Source: Gammaproteobacteria bacterium (GTDB lineage Bacteria > Pseudomonadota > Gammaproteobacteria > UBA4575). Taken from it: a stretch of DNA of 64,000 bases. Shown here piece after piece: positions 1-6,797 of the stretch. Both the position numbers and the translations under genes were made by a program. Each line of letters starts with the position of its first letter. Position 1 is the first letter of the stretch. The DNA is taken from contig JANQOB010000006.1 of assembly GCA_028279275.1 (NCBI GenBank), positions 1 to 64,000 of the forward strand. Reading direction: 5' to 3'. The notes below the pieces were generated by a model. That model was not told where the DNA came from. It made no database searches and worked only from the letters and a program-made list of their open reading frames with translations.

Positions 1-60
1 CTAATTTATCACTATAATTTTTGCATAAATTTTGAACCACATGTTTGAGGACTACTTACG

Positions 61-297
61 ATGGATACTGCTATACAACTAGATGCTAGAGGATTAGAAA
101 GTTTTAACCTTATGCTTAAGATCAAAAGAATGCTGACAAGGCTATACCCAGGTCAAACTTTACACATTCTTGCTACTGATCCTACTTCTTCTGAAGAGTT
201 AACTACATATTGCGAACGTACAGGTGATCATTTCCTAGATAGTAGATACGAAGGAAGTGTATTTCTGCACACTATTAAGAAGAAGTCACAAATCTAA
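61..297 (+). CDS. TusA/SirA-like protein lacking the catalytic Cys
   Basis: 78 residues, close to the usual TusA/SirA length (about 80). The N-terminal pattern LDARGLESFNLMLKIK lines up with the family signature LDxxGLxCPxP, but Ser-Phe stands where Cys-Pro should be. TusA family proteins pass sulfur as a persulfide on that Cys, so this copy should not be a sulfurtransferase of the usual kind. A GAGGA Shine-Dalgarno sequence lies 9 nt before the ATG. It is followed by a small exported protein on the same strand and shows no obvious link to the photosynthesis genes. The fold assignment is by pattern and is moderately secure; the function is unknown. Confidence 0.65.
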   Translation: MDTAIQLDARGLESFNLMLKIKRMLTRLYPGQTLHILATDPTSSEELTTYCERTGDHFLDSRYEGSVFLHTIKKKSQI

Positions 298-318
298 TTA
301 CTTATCAGGCTACAGAGG

Positions 319-600
319 ATGTTAAATAGATTATTGATTGCAACGGTTGCTACGTTTATCGTGACTTCAATTGTGCATGCAAACACAAATAGCATACAAA
401 ATATTATTGATGTTGATATTGAAAAGCATGCGATGAACTCACTTGGTTATGATATTTCTAAAAATAGAAATGCAAAGAGTAGCAATAAATTTGCAATGCC
501 AGAGCCATACTCCTCCAGGCAATTAGTAACCTATGAATATGTTGGAATAATGGATCGTTCCAAAGGTATGCGCAACTACGCAGTAGTGGATTTACATTAG
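319..600 (+). CDS. small exported protein of unknown function
   Basis: 93 residues. The N-terminus is a typical Sec signal peptide: MLNRLL, a hydrophobic stretch IATVATFIVTSIV, then HANTN with probable cleavage after Ala. The mature part of about 70 residues is polar, has no Cys and matches no family I recognise. It lies 21 nt after the TusA-like gene on the same strand, so the two are probably cotranscribed. A good intrinsic terminator follows 28 nt after the stop codon. Confidence 0.6.
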   Translation: MLNRLLIATVATFIVTSIVHANTNSIQNIIDVDIEKHAMNSLGYDISKNRNAKSSNKFAMPEPYSSRQLVTYEYVGIMDRSKGMRNYAVVDLH

Positions 601-627
601 TTTTCTCGCACTTCAACTCGCAGTGTT

Positions 628-659
628 AAAGCCTCGGTTCACATACTGAGGCTTTTTTT
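628..659. terminator. intrinsic terminator, probably bidirectional
   Basis: The inverted repeat AAAGCCTC (628-635) and GAGGCTTT (648-655) runs into a T tract on the plus strand. An A-rich left flank makes it usable from the minus strand too. It separates the plus-strand TusA-like and exported-protein pair from the convergent minus-strand def gene, so it can end both transcripts. Confidence 0.8.
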
Positions 660-672
660 ATGGCTCAATTAC

Positions 673-1188
673 TTAAATGCCAACGATACCCGTTCGCTGA
701 TTTTTTCTTTTAAGCCTATTCTTCACTAAAATACGGCGTGGCCAAGTTAATTTATCTATAAATAACTTCCCATCTAAATGATCAATTTCATGCTGTAGAC
801 AAACAGCATGCATGCCGACCAGGTTTGCTTGTATTTTATTACCAGAAATATCATGAGCGCTTATATTAATTTTTGTAGCACGAATAATGTTTGCGACGAC
901 TTCAGGAATAGATAGACAGCTTTCCTCGACTATTCCATAAGCTGATTTCGAGTGAATTACAGGGTTAATGTAAACTTTTGGTCCATATTCATCATCTGGA
1001 ACATGCACAACGGATATCCTTTTCAATACGCCTATTTGTGGAGCAGACAACCCTATTCCGCCTTGTGTGTTTATCACTTCAAATAGTTGATCCACCACAG
1101 ACTTTAAGTCATCGTCAAATACTTTTATTGGTTGAGAAATTTTCCTTAATTCTTCATCAGGATATTTAAGAATTGAAGGTCTATTCAT
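673..1188 (-). CDS. def: peptide deformylase
   Basis: 171 residues, the normal length. It removes the N-formyl group from nascent proteins. The three metal and catalytic motifs are present: GIGLSAPQIG (motif 1, GxGLAAPQ), ESCLS (motif 2, normally EGCLS, with the Cys metal ligand kept) and HEIDHLDG (motif 3, HExDH). It begins 22 nt downstream of pucC on the same strand, so it is probably the last gene of the pucBAC transcript. That is an unusual neighbour for def, which normally sits with fmt. Whether it is the cell's only deformylase or a dedicated second copy cannot be told from this window. Confidence 0.9.
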   Translation of the reverse strand: MNRPSILKYPDEELRKISQPIKVFDDDLKSVVDQLFEVINTQGGIGLSAPQIGVLKRISVVHVPDDEYGPKVYINPVIHSKSAYGIVEESCLSIPEVVANIIRATKINISAHDISGNKIQANLVGMHAVCLQHEIDHLDGKLFIDKLTWPRRILVKNRLKRKNQRTGIVGI

Positions 1189-1210
1189 TATTTTATTAAG
1201 AGTATTATTG

Positions 1211-2659
1211 CTATTTTGCTGATATCTGTTCGTGATGACCCACTGTCGAGTTCCATTCGTTTTGATTTTTCAACTCATTTTTTATCAAGGGTAAAATAAT
1301 CATCACTGTGGCAATCAATAAGATCACTTCAATTGCGTAGACGGAGATATAACCGTTAGCGACTTCTCCTGATGATGGTATAAACGCAGAAATATTTATT
1401 GAATTAACTAAGTCACGAATCACGCCACTCAATGCCATACCTACACCTGCTGCGGTCGCTTGAACGGCACCCCATGAGCCTAAGGCAAGACCGACTTGCT
1501 CGCGTGGCGCTCGATTCATAGTGGCAGTTAATGTGCCGTGTGCGAATAAAGCACCACCAAAGCCAATTAAAAAATTGCCAAATACAAATAACATGGGCAT
1601 CTCTAGCGGTGCTGATATGATCACGCATATAAATGCAGGGAGACCAATAATCGCACCGTTCCTTGCAACGTTGTAAGCGCTTGCACCACGTGCGATGGTC
1701 CTTGATGCATAGGCAAATCCAAGTAGGCCGCCTATAGCTAGCACCGCAGTTAATTTTGTGGTTGCACTAACACTTAACTGTAAAACATGACCGCCATAAG
1801 GTTCTAGCAAAATATCTGACATGCCAAAAGCTAAGGTCCCTAAACCAATTATGGTCAGGCGCCGGATGGTATCAGTGCCTTCACAAAATTTTTGCCATGC
1901 TTCTTTGAAACTTGGATCCACATCTGGCAACACCTTCCCACGTGAGGGGTGGCGAGTTTCTTGCTTCCACATCGCAACACAATTCAAAACTATGCTGATC
2001 AGAGCTGCAGATTGAATCACTTGCACTAATCTTCCTGGATTGAAGTTTTTCAATGCGTAACCAAAAATTAACGAACTCAAAATCATGCCCAACAAAAGCA
2101 TGACATACATGAAGCCTACAACTTTAGGATGTGATTCTTGTGGTGTTAAATCAGTAGCGAGTGCTAAGCCAGCTGTTTGAACAGTATGTACACCCGCTCC
2201 TACCAGTAAAAATGCAAGTGCAGCAGATACTTGGCCTATCCATACAGGTAAGTTTCCGGACTCACCTTTACCGGCTAAGACCAGAAGTGCAAAAGGCATC
2301 ATTGCAAACCCCGCGAATTGCAGGAGCGTTCCACGCCATATAAAAGGGACGCGCCGCCAACCAAGTGCACATTTATGATTATCGGAACGGAATCCAATCA
2401 GTGCACGAAATGGTGCGAACAGTAATGGTAGCGCAAGCATGATGGCTACAATGGATGCAGGTACAGAAAGCTCAACAATCATGACACGGTTGAGTGTGCC
2501 AACTAACAGCACCAAAGCCATGCCAACAGAAACTTGGAATAAAGAAAGCCTGAATAACTTGCTCAAAGGCAAGTCAGGAGTTGCTATATCAGCAAAAGGA
2601 AAAAACCGCGGACCTAGTGATATCCAACGATTCATAAGCTTGAAGCTTAGACGATTCAT
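1211..2659 (-). CDS. pucC: PucC-type LH2 assembly protein (BCH_MFS family)
   Basis: 482 residues with about 12 hydrophobic segments, a member of the PucC/LhaA/Bch2 branch of the major facilitator superfamily. It starts MNRLSFKLMNRW and continues LGPRFFPFADIATPDLPL, aligning without gaps to the LhaA paralogue encoded at 24095-25549; this supports the first Met as start. Internal family signatures such as [16 protein letters not shown] are present. PucC-family proteins are thought to deliver bacteriochlorophyll or shield antenna polypeptides during assembly. Its place just after pucBA identifies it as the LH2-specific member. A stem-loop at 2694-2728 separates it from pucA and probably lowers its expression relative to the antenna genes. 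Confidence 0.92.
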   Translation of the reverse strand: MNRLSFKLMNRWISLGPRFFPFADIATPDLPLSKLFRLSLFQVSVGMALVLLVGTLNRVMIVELSVPASIVAIMLALPLLFAPFRALIGFRSDNHKCALGWRRVPFIWRGTLLQFAGFAMMPFALLVLAGKGESGNLPVWIGQVSAALAFLLVGAGVHTVQTAGLALATDLTPQESHPKVVGFMYVMLLLGMILSSLIFGYALKNFNPGRLVQVIQSAALISIVLNCVAMWKQETRHPSRGKVLPDVDPSFKEAWQKFCEGTDTIRRLTIIGLGTLAFGMSDILLEPYGGHVLQLSVSATTKLTAVLAIGGLLGFAYASRTIARGASAYNVARNGAIIGLPAFICVIISAPLEMPMLFVFGNFLIGFGGALFAHGTLTATMNRAPREQVGLALGSWGAVQATAAGVGMALSGVIRDLVNSINISAFIPSSGEVANGYISVYAIEVILLIATVMIILPLIKNELKNQNEWNSTVGHHEQISAK

Positions 2660-2693
2660 CTTCTCTCAAGCTCGCAAATATTTAGCTAGTGAA

Positions 2694-2728
2694 GGAACTG
2701 GAAAAACTTCTAAAGCTTTCCCAGATCC
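2694..2728 (-). other. pucA-pucC intercistronic stem-loop
   Basis: In the minus-strand transcript, GGATCTGGGAAA (2728-2717) can pair with TTTTCCAGTTCC (2705-2694) around an 11-nt loop. The stem has 12 positions with one T-T mismatch and one G-T wobble. It begins 30 nt after the pucA stop and has no T tract. In other purple bacteria such hairpins protect the antenna mRNA from 3' decay, giving excess LH2 peptide mRNA over pucC mRNA. Confidence 0.6.
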
Positions 2729-2758
2729 TTCTTTACTGATTTTATGATCTTTGTAGTA

Positions 2759-2905
2759 TTAACCACCTGCGAAGAATTTTGCGACCCAAGTTGTATTATT
2801 TAGAACAGCAAAATGGATAACAAAAGATATCAGCGCTACAGCTCCTAAAAAGAGCGGTAGACCAACGGTTGGATTTACTACACACCAAATTCTACCTTGA
2901 TTCAT
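2759..2905 (-). CDS. pucA: LH2 alpha polypeptide, with Phe44-Phe45
   Basis: 48 residues, found by reading between longer genes. It begins [17 protein letters not shown], the classic LH2 alpha start (B800 is bound at the N-terminal Met region). The transmembrane helix carries His31, the Mg ligand of B850, followed by [11 protein letters not shown]. Aligned with Rhodoblastus acidophilus LH2 alpha, positions 44 and 45 are Phe-Phe. Tyr-Trp or Tyr-Tyr there donates hydrogen bonds to the B850 acetyl groups, while Phe-Leu occurs in the blue-shifted B800-820 complex. It lies 11 nt after pucB. Identification is secure; the spectral inference is tentative. Confidence 0.95.
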   Translation of the reverse strand: MNQGRIWCVVNPTVGLPLFLGAVALISFVIHFAVLNNTTWVAKFFAGG

Positions 2906-2916
2906 CTATCCCTCCT

Positions 2917-3078
2917 TCACCCTAGCCATGGTGTTAATGTGTAAACTAGCGCATGCGCAATTGCGGCTATCACAAAGAACACTCGAGACCCATCAATTAA
3001 ATGTTTGTGGAGCTCTTCTGATTCTTTGATCGTAAGACCGGTTGGCCACACGCGATCTGGATCATTTAAATCTGACAT
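2917..3078 (-). CDS. pucB: LH2 beta polypeptide
   Basis: 53 residues. The polar N-terminal part ends TIKESEELHKHLIDGSR, the usual LH2 beta pattern. The single membrane helix contains AHALVYTLTPWLG, whose His42 is the B850 ligand. An AGGAGG-like Shine-Dalgarno (reverse of cctcc near 3090) precedes the ATG. It is the first gene of the puc unit, with a pair of PpsR boxes about 95-135 bp upstream. Only one pucBA pair is present in this window. Confidence 0.95.
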   Translation of the reverse strand: MSDLNDPDRVWPTGLTIKESEELHKHLIDGSRVFFVIAAIAHALVYTLTPWLG

Positions 3079-3170
3079 TTTTTTAACCTCCTAAGTTAAA
3101 AGTGTGTAAAGAACAAAGCTCAAAAAAAGCTTTTGTCCTAGTACATCAGAGTAGTGCTGAGCTGAGGAAT

Positions 3171-3214
3171 TGTCAAGAAATATTGTCAATTAAAAGTGTC
3201 TAATATATTTGACA
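3171..3214. promoter_or_regulatory. paired PpsR boxes upstream of pucBA
   Basis: Box 1 at 3171-3188 is TGT-N12-TCA (one mismatch). Box 2 at 3197-3214 is TGT-N12-ACA (perfect). They are separated by 8 bp. PpsR/CrtJ binds TGT-N12-ACA cooperatively at such paired sites and represses puc expression under oxygen. Confidence 0.85.
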
Positions 3215-3264
3215 CTATTGTAGGCGGGCATTGGATAGAAATGTTTGAGCAAACCTAGCCCTAA

Positions 3265-3278
3265 GCTTCTTGAGAAGC
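3265..3278. other. short palindrome between repeat gene and puc promoter
   Basis: GCTTCTTGAGAAGC is a near-perfect inverted repeat lying 49 nt past the stop of the 3327-4364 gene on the minus strand. No T tract follows. It may be a weak 3' end or stability element of the upstream transcript. Confidence 0.35.
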
Positions 3279-3326
3279 CTAAATTTACTATTATTTCCTC
3301 TTAAACTCAGTGGAAATTAGTACAAA

Positions 3327-4364
3327 TTACATACTGTCGTCGAGTAGTACGTCATCCCCAAAACCTAGTGCTCTAGATAGGGGTGTAGGATGGCTCGACA
3401 ACATCGGTAACCCAAAAGAATACCTCCAATCATCTCCAGATTTGCCACTCAAGCACGGAATACCAAACATAGAAGATAAAGGTGCCGCTTTATCACTCAG
3501 TTTGGGGAAACCAAAAATAGAAAATCGAGGTCCAGTCAAGGCTGGGAAAATTCGCGCTAAGAAAGTTTGTGGCTTCTTGCTTAATTGAGGAAGACCAAAC
3601 ATGTTGGAAAGCGGCGCTGGATTATTTCTAATGTTAGAGCGCGTATGTAATGGAGAGTGAGACTCTGAAACTTGGTCACCTACAAGCAAGGGTAAACCTA
3701 TTAGACCAGACAATGGAGAGGGATTATTAGAAATCATTTTAAACCCATGTGAGCGTGTCCAACTGTCTCCTGATTTATCGCGTGACAAGGGATTGCCCAA
3801 ATATGCAGAGTAAGGCGCTGCATTGTTTGTTAAACATGACATTCCAAACATTCCAGAGAATGAGTAATCTGACCGAGCCAGCTCTCCAAATATAGGTAAA
3901 AAACTTCTTTTATTTGTGAGTGTGTTGAACCCAAAAGACAAGGATGTTGTATGACCACTCTCAACAAGAGTTGTAAGTCCTATCGCAGTAGAAAATGGAT
4001 CTGCTTGCTCACTGATTAAGTCTAGTTTTTTCTCATCTCCAATATCTTCAGAACCAGGGATAGAAACTGGATTGAAGCCATCGAGAATTCTTATCGCTTT
4101 CACAGTTTTGCCATAAGGTGTTTCGATCGCAACCATCGAATATCCACGATTTAAGTTAGATGAGTGGTCTTGCGTATCCTCTTTTAATATTGCACCAGCT
4201 TTTAGAAGATCAGATAAGTCCATACCTCCATCAGTTCCAGACTGTGGTGATGAAGTGTCTTTGATTAACGCCACTATTTTTTTATTGTAACCAACATCTA
4301 AAAGAGCTTGATACGCCCTGGTGGCTTGATCGATTGATTCATAATATCTAGTAACTACAGCCAT
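3327..4364 (-). CDS. long FGLPxLS-repeat protein with stress-protein-like N-domain
   Basis: 345 residues. Residues 1-100 (start MAVVTRYYESIDQATRAYQA) form a compact alpha/beta segment. Its pattern of an aromatic strand, an A-x-x-A-Y-x-x-L helix with VGY, and a VALIKD strand resembles the YflT/general stress protein 17M domain; this is a weak similarity. Residues about 120-340 consist of roughly 13 degenerate units built on P-x-P-L-S-x-x-F-G-L-P-x-L-S, the clearest being NPAPLSNMFGLPQLSKK and AAPLSSMFGIPCLSGK. There is no signal peptide and no membrane helix. A clear AGGAG lies 7 nt before ATG. It is preceded by a shorter paralogue 19 nt upstream and lies between the puf and puc antenna genes. 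I recognise no characterised family; a scaffold or linker role is only a hypothesis. Confidence 0.85.
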   Translation of the reverse strand: MAVVTRYYESIDQATRAYQALLDVGYNKKIVALIKDTSSPQSGTDGGMDLSDLLKAGAILKEDTQDHSSNLNRGYSMVAIETPYGKTVKAIRILDGFNPVSIPGSEDIGDEKKLDLISEQADPFSTAIGLTTLVESGHTTSLSFGFNTLTNKRSFLPIFGELARSDYSFSGMFGMSCLTNNAAPYSAYLGNPLSRDKSGDSWTRSHGFKMISNNPSPLSGLIGLPLLVGDQVSESHSPLHTRSNIRNNPAPLSNMFGLPQLSKKPQTFLARIFPALTGPRFSIFGFPKLSDKAAPLSSMFGIPCLSGKSGDDWRYSFGLPMLSSHPTPLSRALGFGDDVLLDDSM

Positions 4365-4383
4365 AATAATTCTCCTAGTAAAC

Positions 4384-4992
4384 TTATCTTATTCGTCCTG
4401 CTCCAGTTCTATCTTGCATTAAAGGTTTACCGAAAAATGCAGAATAAGGTGCAGCGTTGTTTGTTAAGCTGGGTAGGCCAAACATCCCAAAGAACGAATA
4501 ATCTGACCGGGCTAATTCTCCAAATATTGGTAAATAACTTGTTTTATTTGTGAGCGTATTAAGTCCAAAATATGAAGACATAGTATAACTGCTATCGCAG
4601 AGGGTACTCAGTCCAATTGCATCGGAAAATGGCGCAGCTTGCTCACTAATTAATTGCTCTTGATAAGAAGTGGTCTCATCCTCAGACAAAGAAATAGGAT
4701 TAAAGCGATCCAGCATTCGCATTGCTTTAGCGGTGCCACCATAAGGTGTTTCAATCGCAACCATCGAGGTTCCAGGACCCAGCTTAAAAAAATGTTTCTT
4801 TATATCATCTCTCAAACTTGTTCTGATCGGAAATATGTCCGATAAATTCAAATTTTCCGTGCTGTTAAAATCCGGATTTGATGTGTCTTTAATAAATGCA
4901 ACTAAATTTTTGTTATACCCAACATTTAGCAAAGCTTGATAGGCCCTAGTAGCTTGGTCTATCGACTCATAATATCTTCTAACAACAGCCAT
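4384..4992 (-). CDS. short paralogue of the FGLPxLS-repeat protein
   Basis: 202 residues, starting MAVVRRYYESIDQATRAYQA. The first 190 residues align closely with the downstream 345-residue protein: N-terminal domain 1-100, then SEQAAPFSDAIGLSTL, an invariant block LPIFGELARSDYSF, FGLPSLTNNAAPYSAFFG. It then ends QDRTGAGRIR where the paralogue continues with seven or more further units. It is thus a tandem duplicate with about five repeats, either shortened here or expanded in the other copy. AGGAG lies 8 nt before the ATG. The coding frame is intact and identity is highest in the repeat block, so both copies look functional. Confidence 0.85.
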   Translation of the reverse strand: MAVVRRYYESIDQATRAYQALLNVGYNKNLVAFIKDTSNPDFNSTENLNLSDIFPIRTSLRDDIKKHFFKLGPGTSMVAIETPYGGTAKAMRMLDRFNPISLSEDETTSYQEQLISEQAAPFSDAIGLSTLCDSSYTMSSYFGLNTLTNKTSYLPIFGELARSDYSFFGMFGLPSLTNNAAPYSAFFGKPLMQDRTGAGRIR

Positions 4993-5013
4993 GAGGATTT
5001 CTCCTATAAACGA

Positions 5014-5475
5014 TTAAATAAAATTGTTAGTAGAGTGTTCTGAATCCGCTATAGCGGCAGATTCTTTTTGTACTTTACCAGTCTCTTGCAAACGATGGTA
5101 TGCAAATACCCCTTCAATAATTCGATAGCATCCATAAAAAAAGAAACTGATAAATAGCATATGCAATATAAACGGTACTGCGGTTAACCAGAATTCACCA
5201 TCTAAATCAAAATCCTTTAATATATTTGCCAACATGAGCAGTGGAAATAAAGGTAATGAAATCGCTGCAAATTTACTCATTCTATAACGGACAAGTATGA
5301 GCATTCCGGCAAGTATAATTGGTATTAAATAGCTTATATCAAGGCGAGAAAGTTTTATAAAAGCCAGTACAATTAAAAGGGTTAATAATGATGTGATGTT
5401 CGTTAGCACTTTTACTCCAGTCAACATGGATCGTTTCGCTTCATCAAGTGTTTGAATCTGATTTGTTATCAACAT
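5014..5475 (-). CDS. four-helix membrane protein of unknown function
   Basis: 153 residues from the ATG at 5475, chosen because GAGGAGGG lies 6 nt before it; the same frame is open further upstream but would run into idi. Four hydrophobic segments lie near residues 30-43, 48-60, 70-85 and 100-120, with polar ends. The N-terminus MLITNQIQTLDEAKRSML and the C-terminal tail are soluble. It lies 16 nt after idi and 21 nt before the repeat-protein pair, all on one strand, so it probably belongs to the same transcript. I do not recognise the family. Confidence 0.75.
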   Translation of the reverse strand: MLITNQIQTLDEAKRSMLTGVKVLTNITSLLTLLIVLAFIKLSRLDISYLIPIILAGMLILVRYRMSKFAAISLPLFPLLMLANILKDFDLDGEFWLTAVPFILHMLFISFFFYGCYRIIEGVFAYHRLQETGKVQKESAAIADSEHSTNNFI

Positions 5476-5491
5476 ATAAAGCCCTCCTCTA

Positions 5492-6094
5492 TCAACACAC
5501 ACCCACGGCTTTACTGGAACTATTTTCATCTTTGTACATATTAAACATGTCAATATTTTTTAAATGCTCCCACTCCATTAAAAACCATGGCGTGAATTGG
5601 GTCCGATCATTCACGATCTTTTGATCTATCTCGTTATATTTAACCCATTCAATCGTTTCAATTTCGTTTTTATTTATTTGAAATTTTGTTTTGTTGTCAA
5701 TAAAACCAACAAATACAGCACAAAGTTCATTCTCAGCAGCCGTTTGGTCAAATGAAGCGGTGTAATCAAATTTATAAATAAAATCTAAATGAGCATCTAT
5801 TCCCAACTCATCATTCAATCTGCGATGTGCTGCTTCTAAATAAGTTTCGCCTTTTCTAGGATGGCTGCAACAACTATTAGACCAAAAACATGGCCATAGT
5901 TGTTTGTCTTTACAACGCTTTTGTAAAAGCACTTCTCCATCAAAAGAAACAATGAACACAGAAAATGCGCGATGCATCACCCCTTTCCCGGCATGAACAT
6001 CATATTTATTACTATATCCTAAGACATTGTCGTACTTATCGACACGAATAAGTAATTCATCGTCGAACGACACTACTTTATGACATGATTCCAT
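5492..6094 (-). CDS. idi: isopentenyl-diphosphate delta-isomerase, type I
   Basis: 200 residues, Nudix-fold type I enzyme. It interconverts isopentenyl and dimethylallyl diphosphate, feeding carotenoid and bacteriochlorophyll phytyl synthesis. SNSCCSHP contains the catalytic Cys (family motif TNTCCSHP), and HRRLNDELGID is the Nudix-type helix with acidic ligands. It is 132 nt downstream of pufA, behind a stem-loop. An idi gene inside photosynthesis clusters is common. It has no strong Shine-Dalgarno. Confidence 0.93.
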   Translation of the reverse strand: MESCHKVVSFDDELLIRVDKYDNVLGYSNKYDVHAGKGVMHRAFSVFIVSFDGEVLLQKRCKDKQLWPCFWSNSCCSHPRKGETYLEAAHRRLNDELGIDAHLDFIYKFDYTASFDQTAAENELCAVFVGFIDNKTKFQINKNEIETIEWVKYNEIDQKIVNDRTQFTPWFLMEWEHLKNIDMFNMYKDENSSSKAVGVC

Positions 6095-6155
6095 AATCTT
6101 TTATTCGATTTAATTAATCTTTGTCTTACTACTTTTATTTATTCCATAGACGACA

Positions 6156-6197
6156 GCAAACACTATGGAGCACTCTCGGGGGGAGGTTAGTGTTTGC
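6156..6197. other. stem-loop downstream of pufA
   Basis: A perfect 10-bp inverted repeat, GCAAACACTA (6156-6165) and TAGTGTTTGC (6188-6197), surrounds a 22-nt loop that contains a G-rich run. It starts 29 nt past the pufA stop. There is no T tract, so it is more likely a 3' stability or processing element for pufBA mRNA than a full terminator. Confidence 0.65.
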
Positions 6198-6226
6198 AGC
6201 CATCTTGGAAACAGATTCTTCCTTAC

Positions 6227-6421
6227 CTAGACAACACGCTTATGAGAAAGTGATGTTGTTTGTGAGTTAGAAGCTGTAGATTGTGCAGCAACAGGATCGA
6301 TCCAGTTATATTTAGCTGAGCTCAACAAAATAAAATGAATCAATAAAGCCAACACAAACAAAAATGCAAACATGGCAACAAGTGCCCTTCTTGGATCAAA
6401 AAGCATCCAAATTCTATACAT
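6227..6421 (-). CDS. pufA: LH1 alpha polypeptide
   Basis: 64 residues, starting [16 protein letters not shown], the standard LH1 alpha N-terminus. The helix [17 protein letters not shown] carries the bacteriochlorophyll-binding His and the downstream Trp. A C-terminal tail of about 20 polar residues follows. AAAGGAG lies 6 nt before the ATG. It lies downstream of pufC, not upstream of pufL as in most purple bacteria. Confidence 0.95.
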   Translation of the reverse strand: MYRIWMLFDPRRALVAMFAFLFVLALLIHFILLSSAKYNWIDPVAAQSTASNSQTTSLSHKRVV

Positions 6422-6504
6422 TTTGTTCTCCTTTATTATTGATTAAAACCATGTATTAAAATAGTTATTTAAAATTATTTTTTACATGAATTTATAGGTT
6501 AAAT

Positions 6505-6648
6505 TTAAAACCAGGGACGCCAAGTCCACGCTAAAATATGAGCCACAATGGCAATAGCGGTAAACATAGCGAAACTCCTAACAAAAATGGAGTGAAACTC
6601 CCTAGCTTCCCTATCTGTTAGTCCCGAAAGACTATTATCTTCACTCAT
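6505..6648 (-). CDS. pufB: LH1 beta polypeptide
   Basis: 47 residues, read from the intergenic DNA. It begins [20 protein letters not shown], the typical LH1 beta N-terminus. The helix has [12 protein letters not shown], where His37 is the B875 ligand and the W-x-W-R-P-W end is conserved. AGGAG lies just upstream of the ATG. It is separated from pufC by about 150 bp containing two hairpins. Confidence 0.95.
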   Translation of the reverse strand: MSEDNSLSGLTDREAREFHSIFVRSFAMFTAIAIVAHILAWTWRPWF

Positions 6649-6693
6649 AAAGTTCTCCTAAGTTTGTTAACGTTAACTAACTAGCGTAGATAA

Positions 6694-6751
6694 AATAAAT
6701 TCTGTGATGAATTTATTCTAACAATGCTATAAATGCTCTTATCAGAGCATT
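6694..6751 (-). other. two consecutive hairpins between pufC and pufB
   Basis: Stem A pairs AATAAATTC (6694-6702) with GAATTTATT (6709-6717) around a 6-nt loop. Stem B pairs AATGCTC (6732-6738) with GAGCATT (6745-6751), also with a 6-nt loop. Neither has a T tract. They sit 47-104 nt after the pufC stop, where RNA processing could uncouple pufBA abundance from pufLMC. A further palindromic stretch, GTTAACGTTAAC, lies between stem A and pufB. Confidence 0.6.
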
Positions 6752-6797
6752 ATTCACAATATTGAGAACCGTCAATATTGATGAATTCTATTTCCAC

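Noticed and set aside
3310-3588. Plus-strand reading frame opposite the repeat protein, rich in SLSLGKP-like motifs
   Set aside because: It is the antisense shadow of the repetitive coding sequence, without a Shine-Dalgarno.
4384-4400. Short repeat protein as a frameshifted pseudogene
   Set aside because: Its frame, Shine-Dalgarno and conserved block are intact; only repeat number differs, so duplication with size change is the simpler reading.
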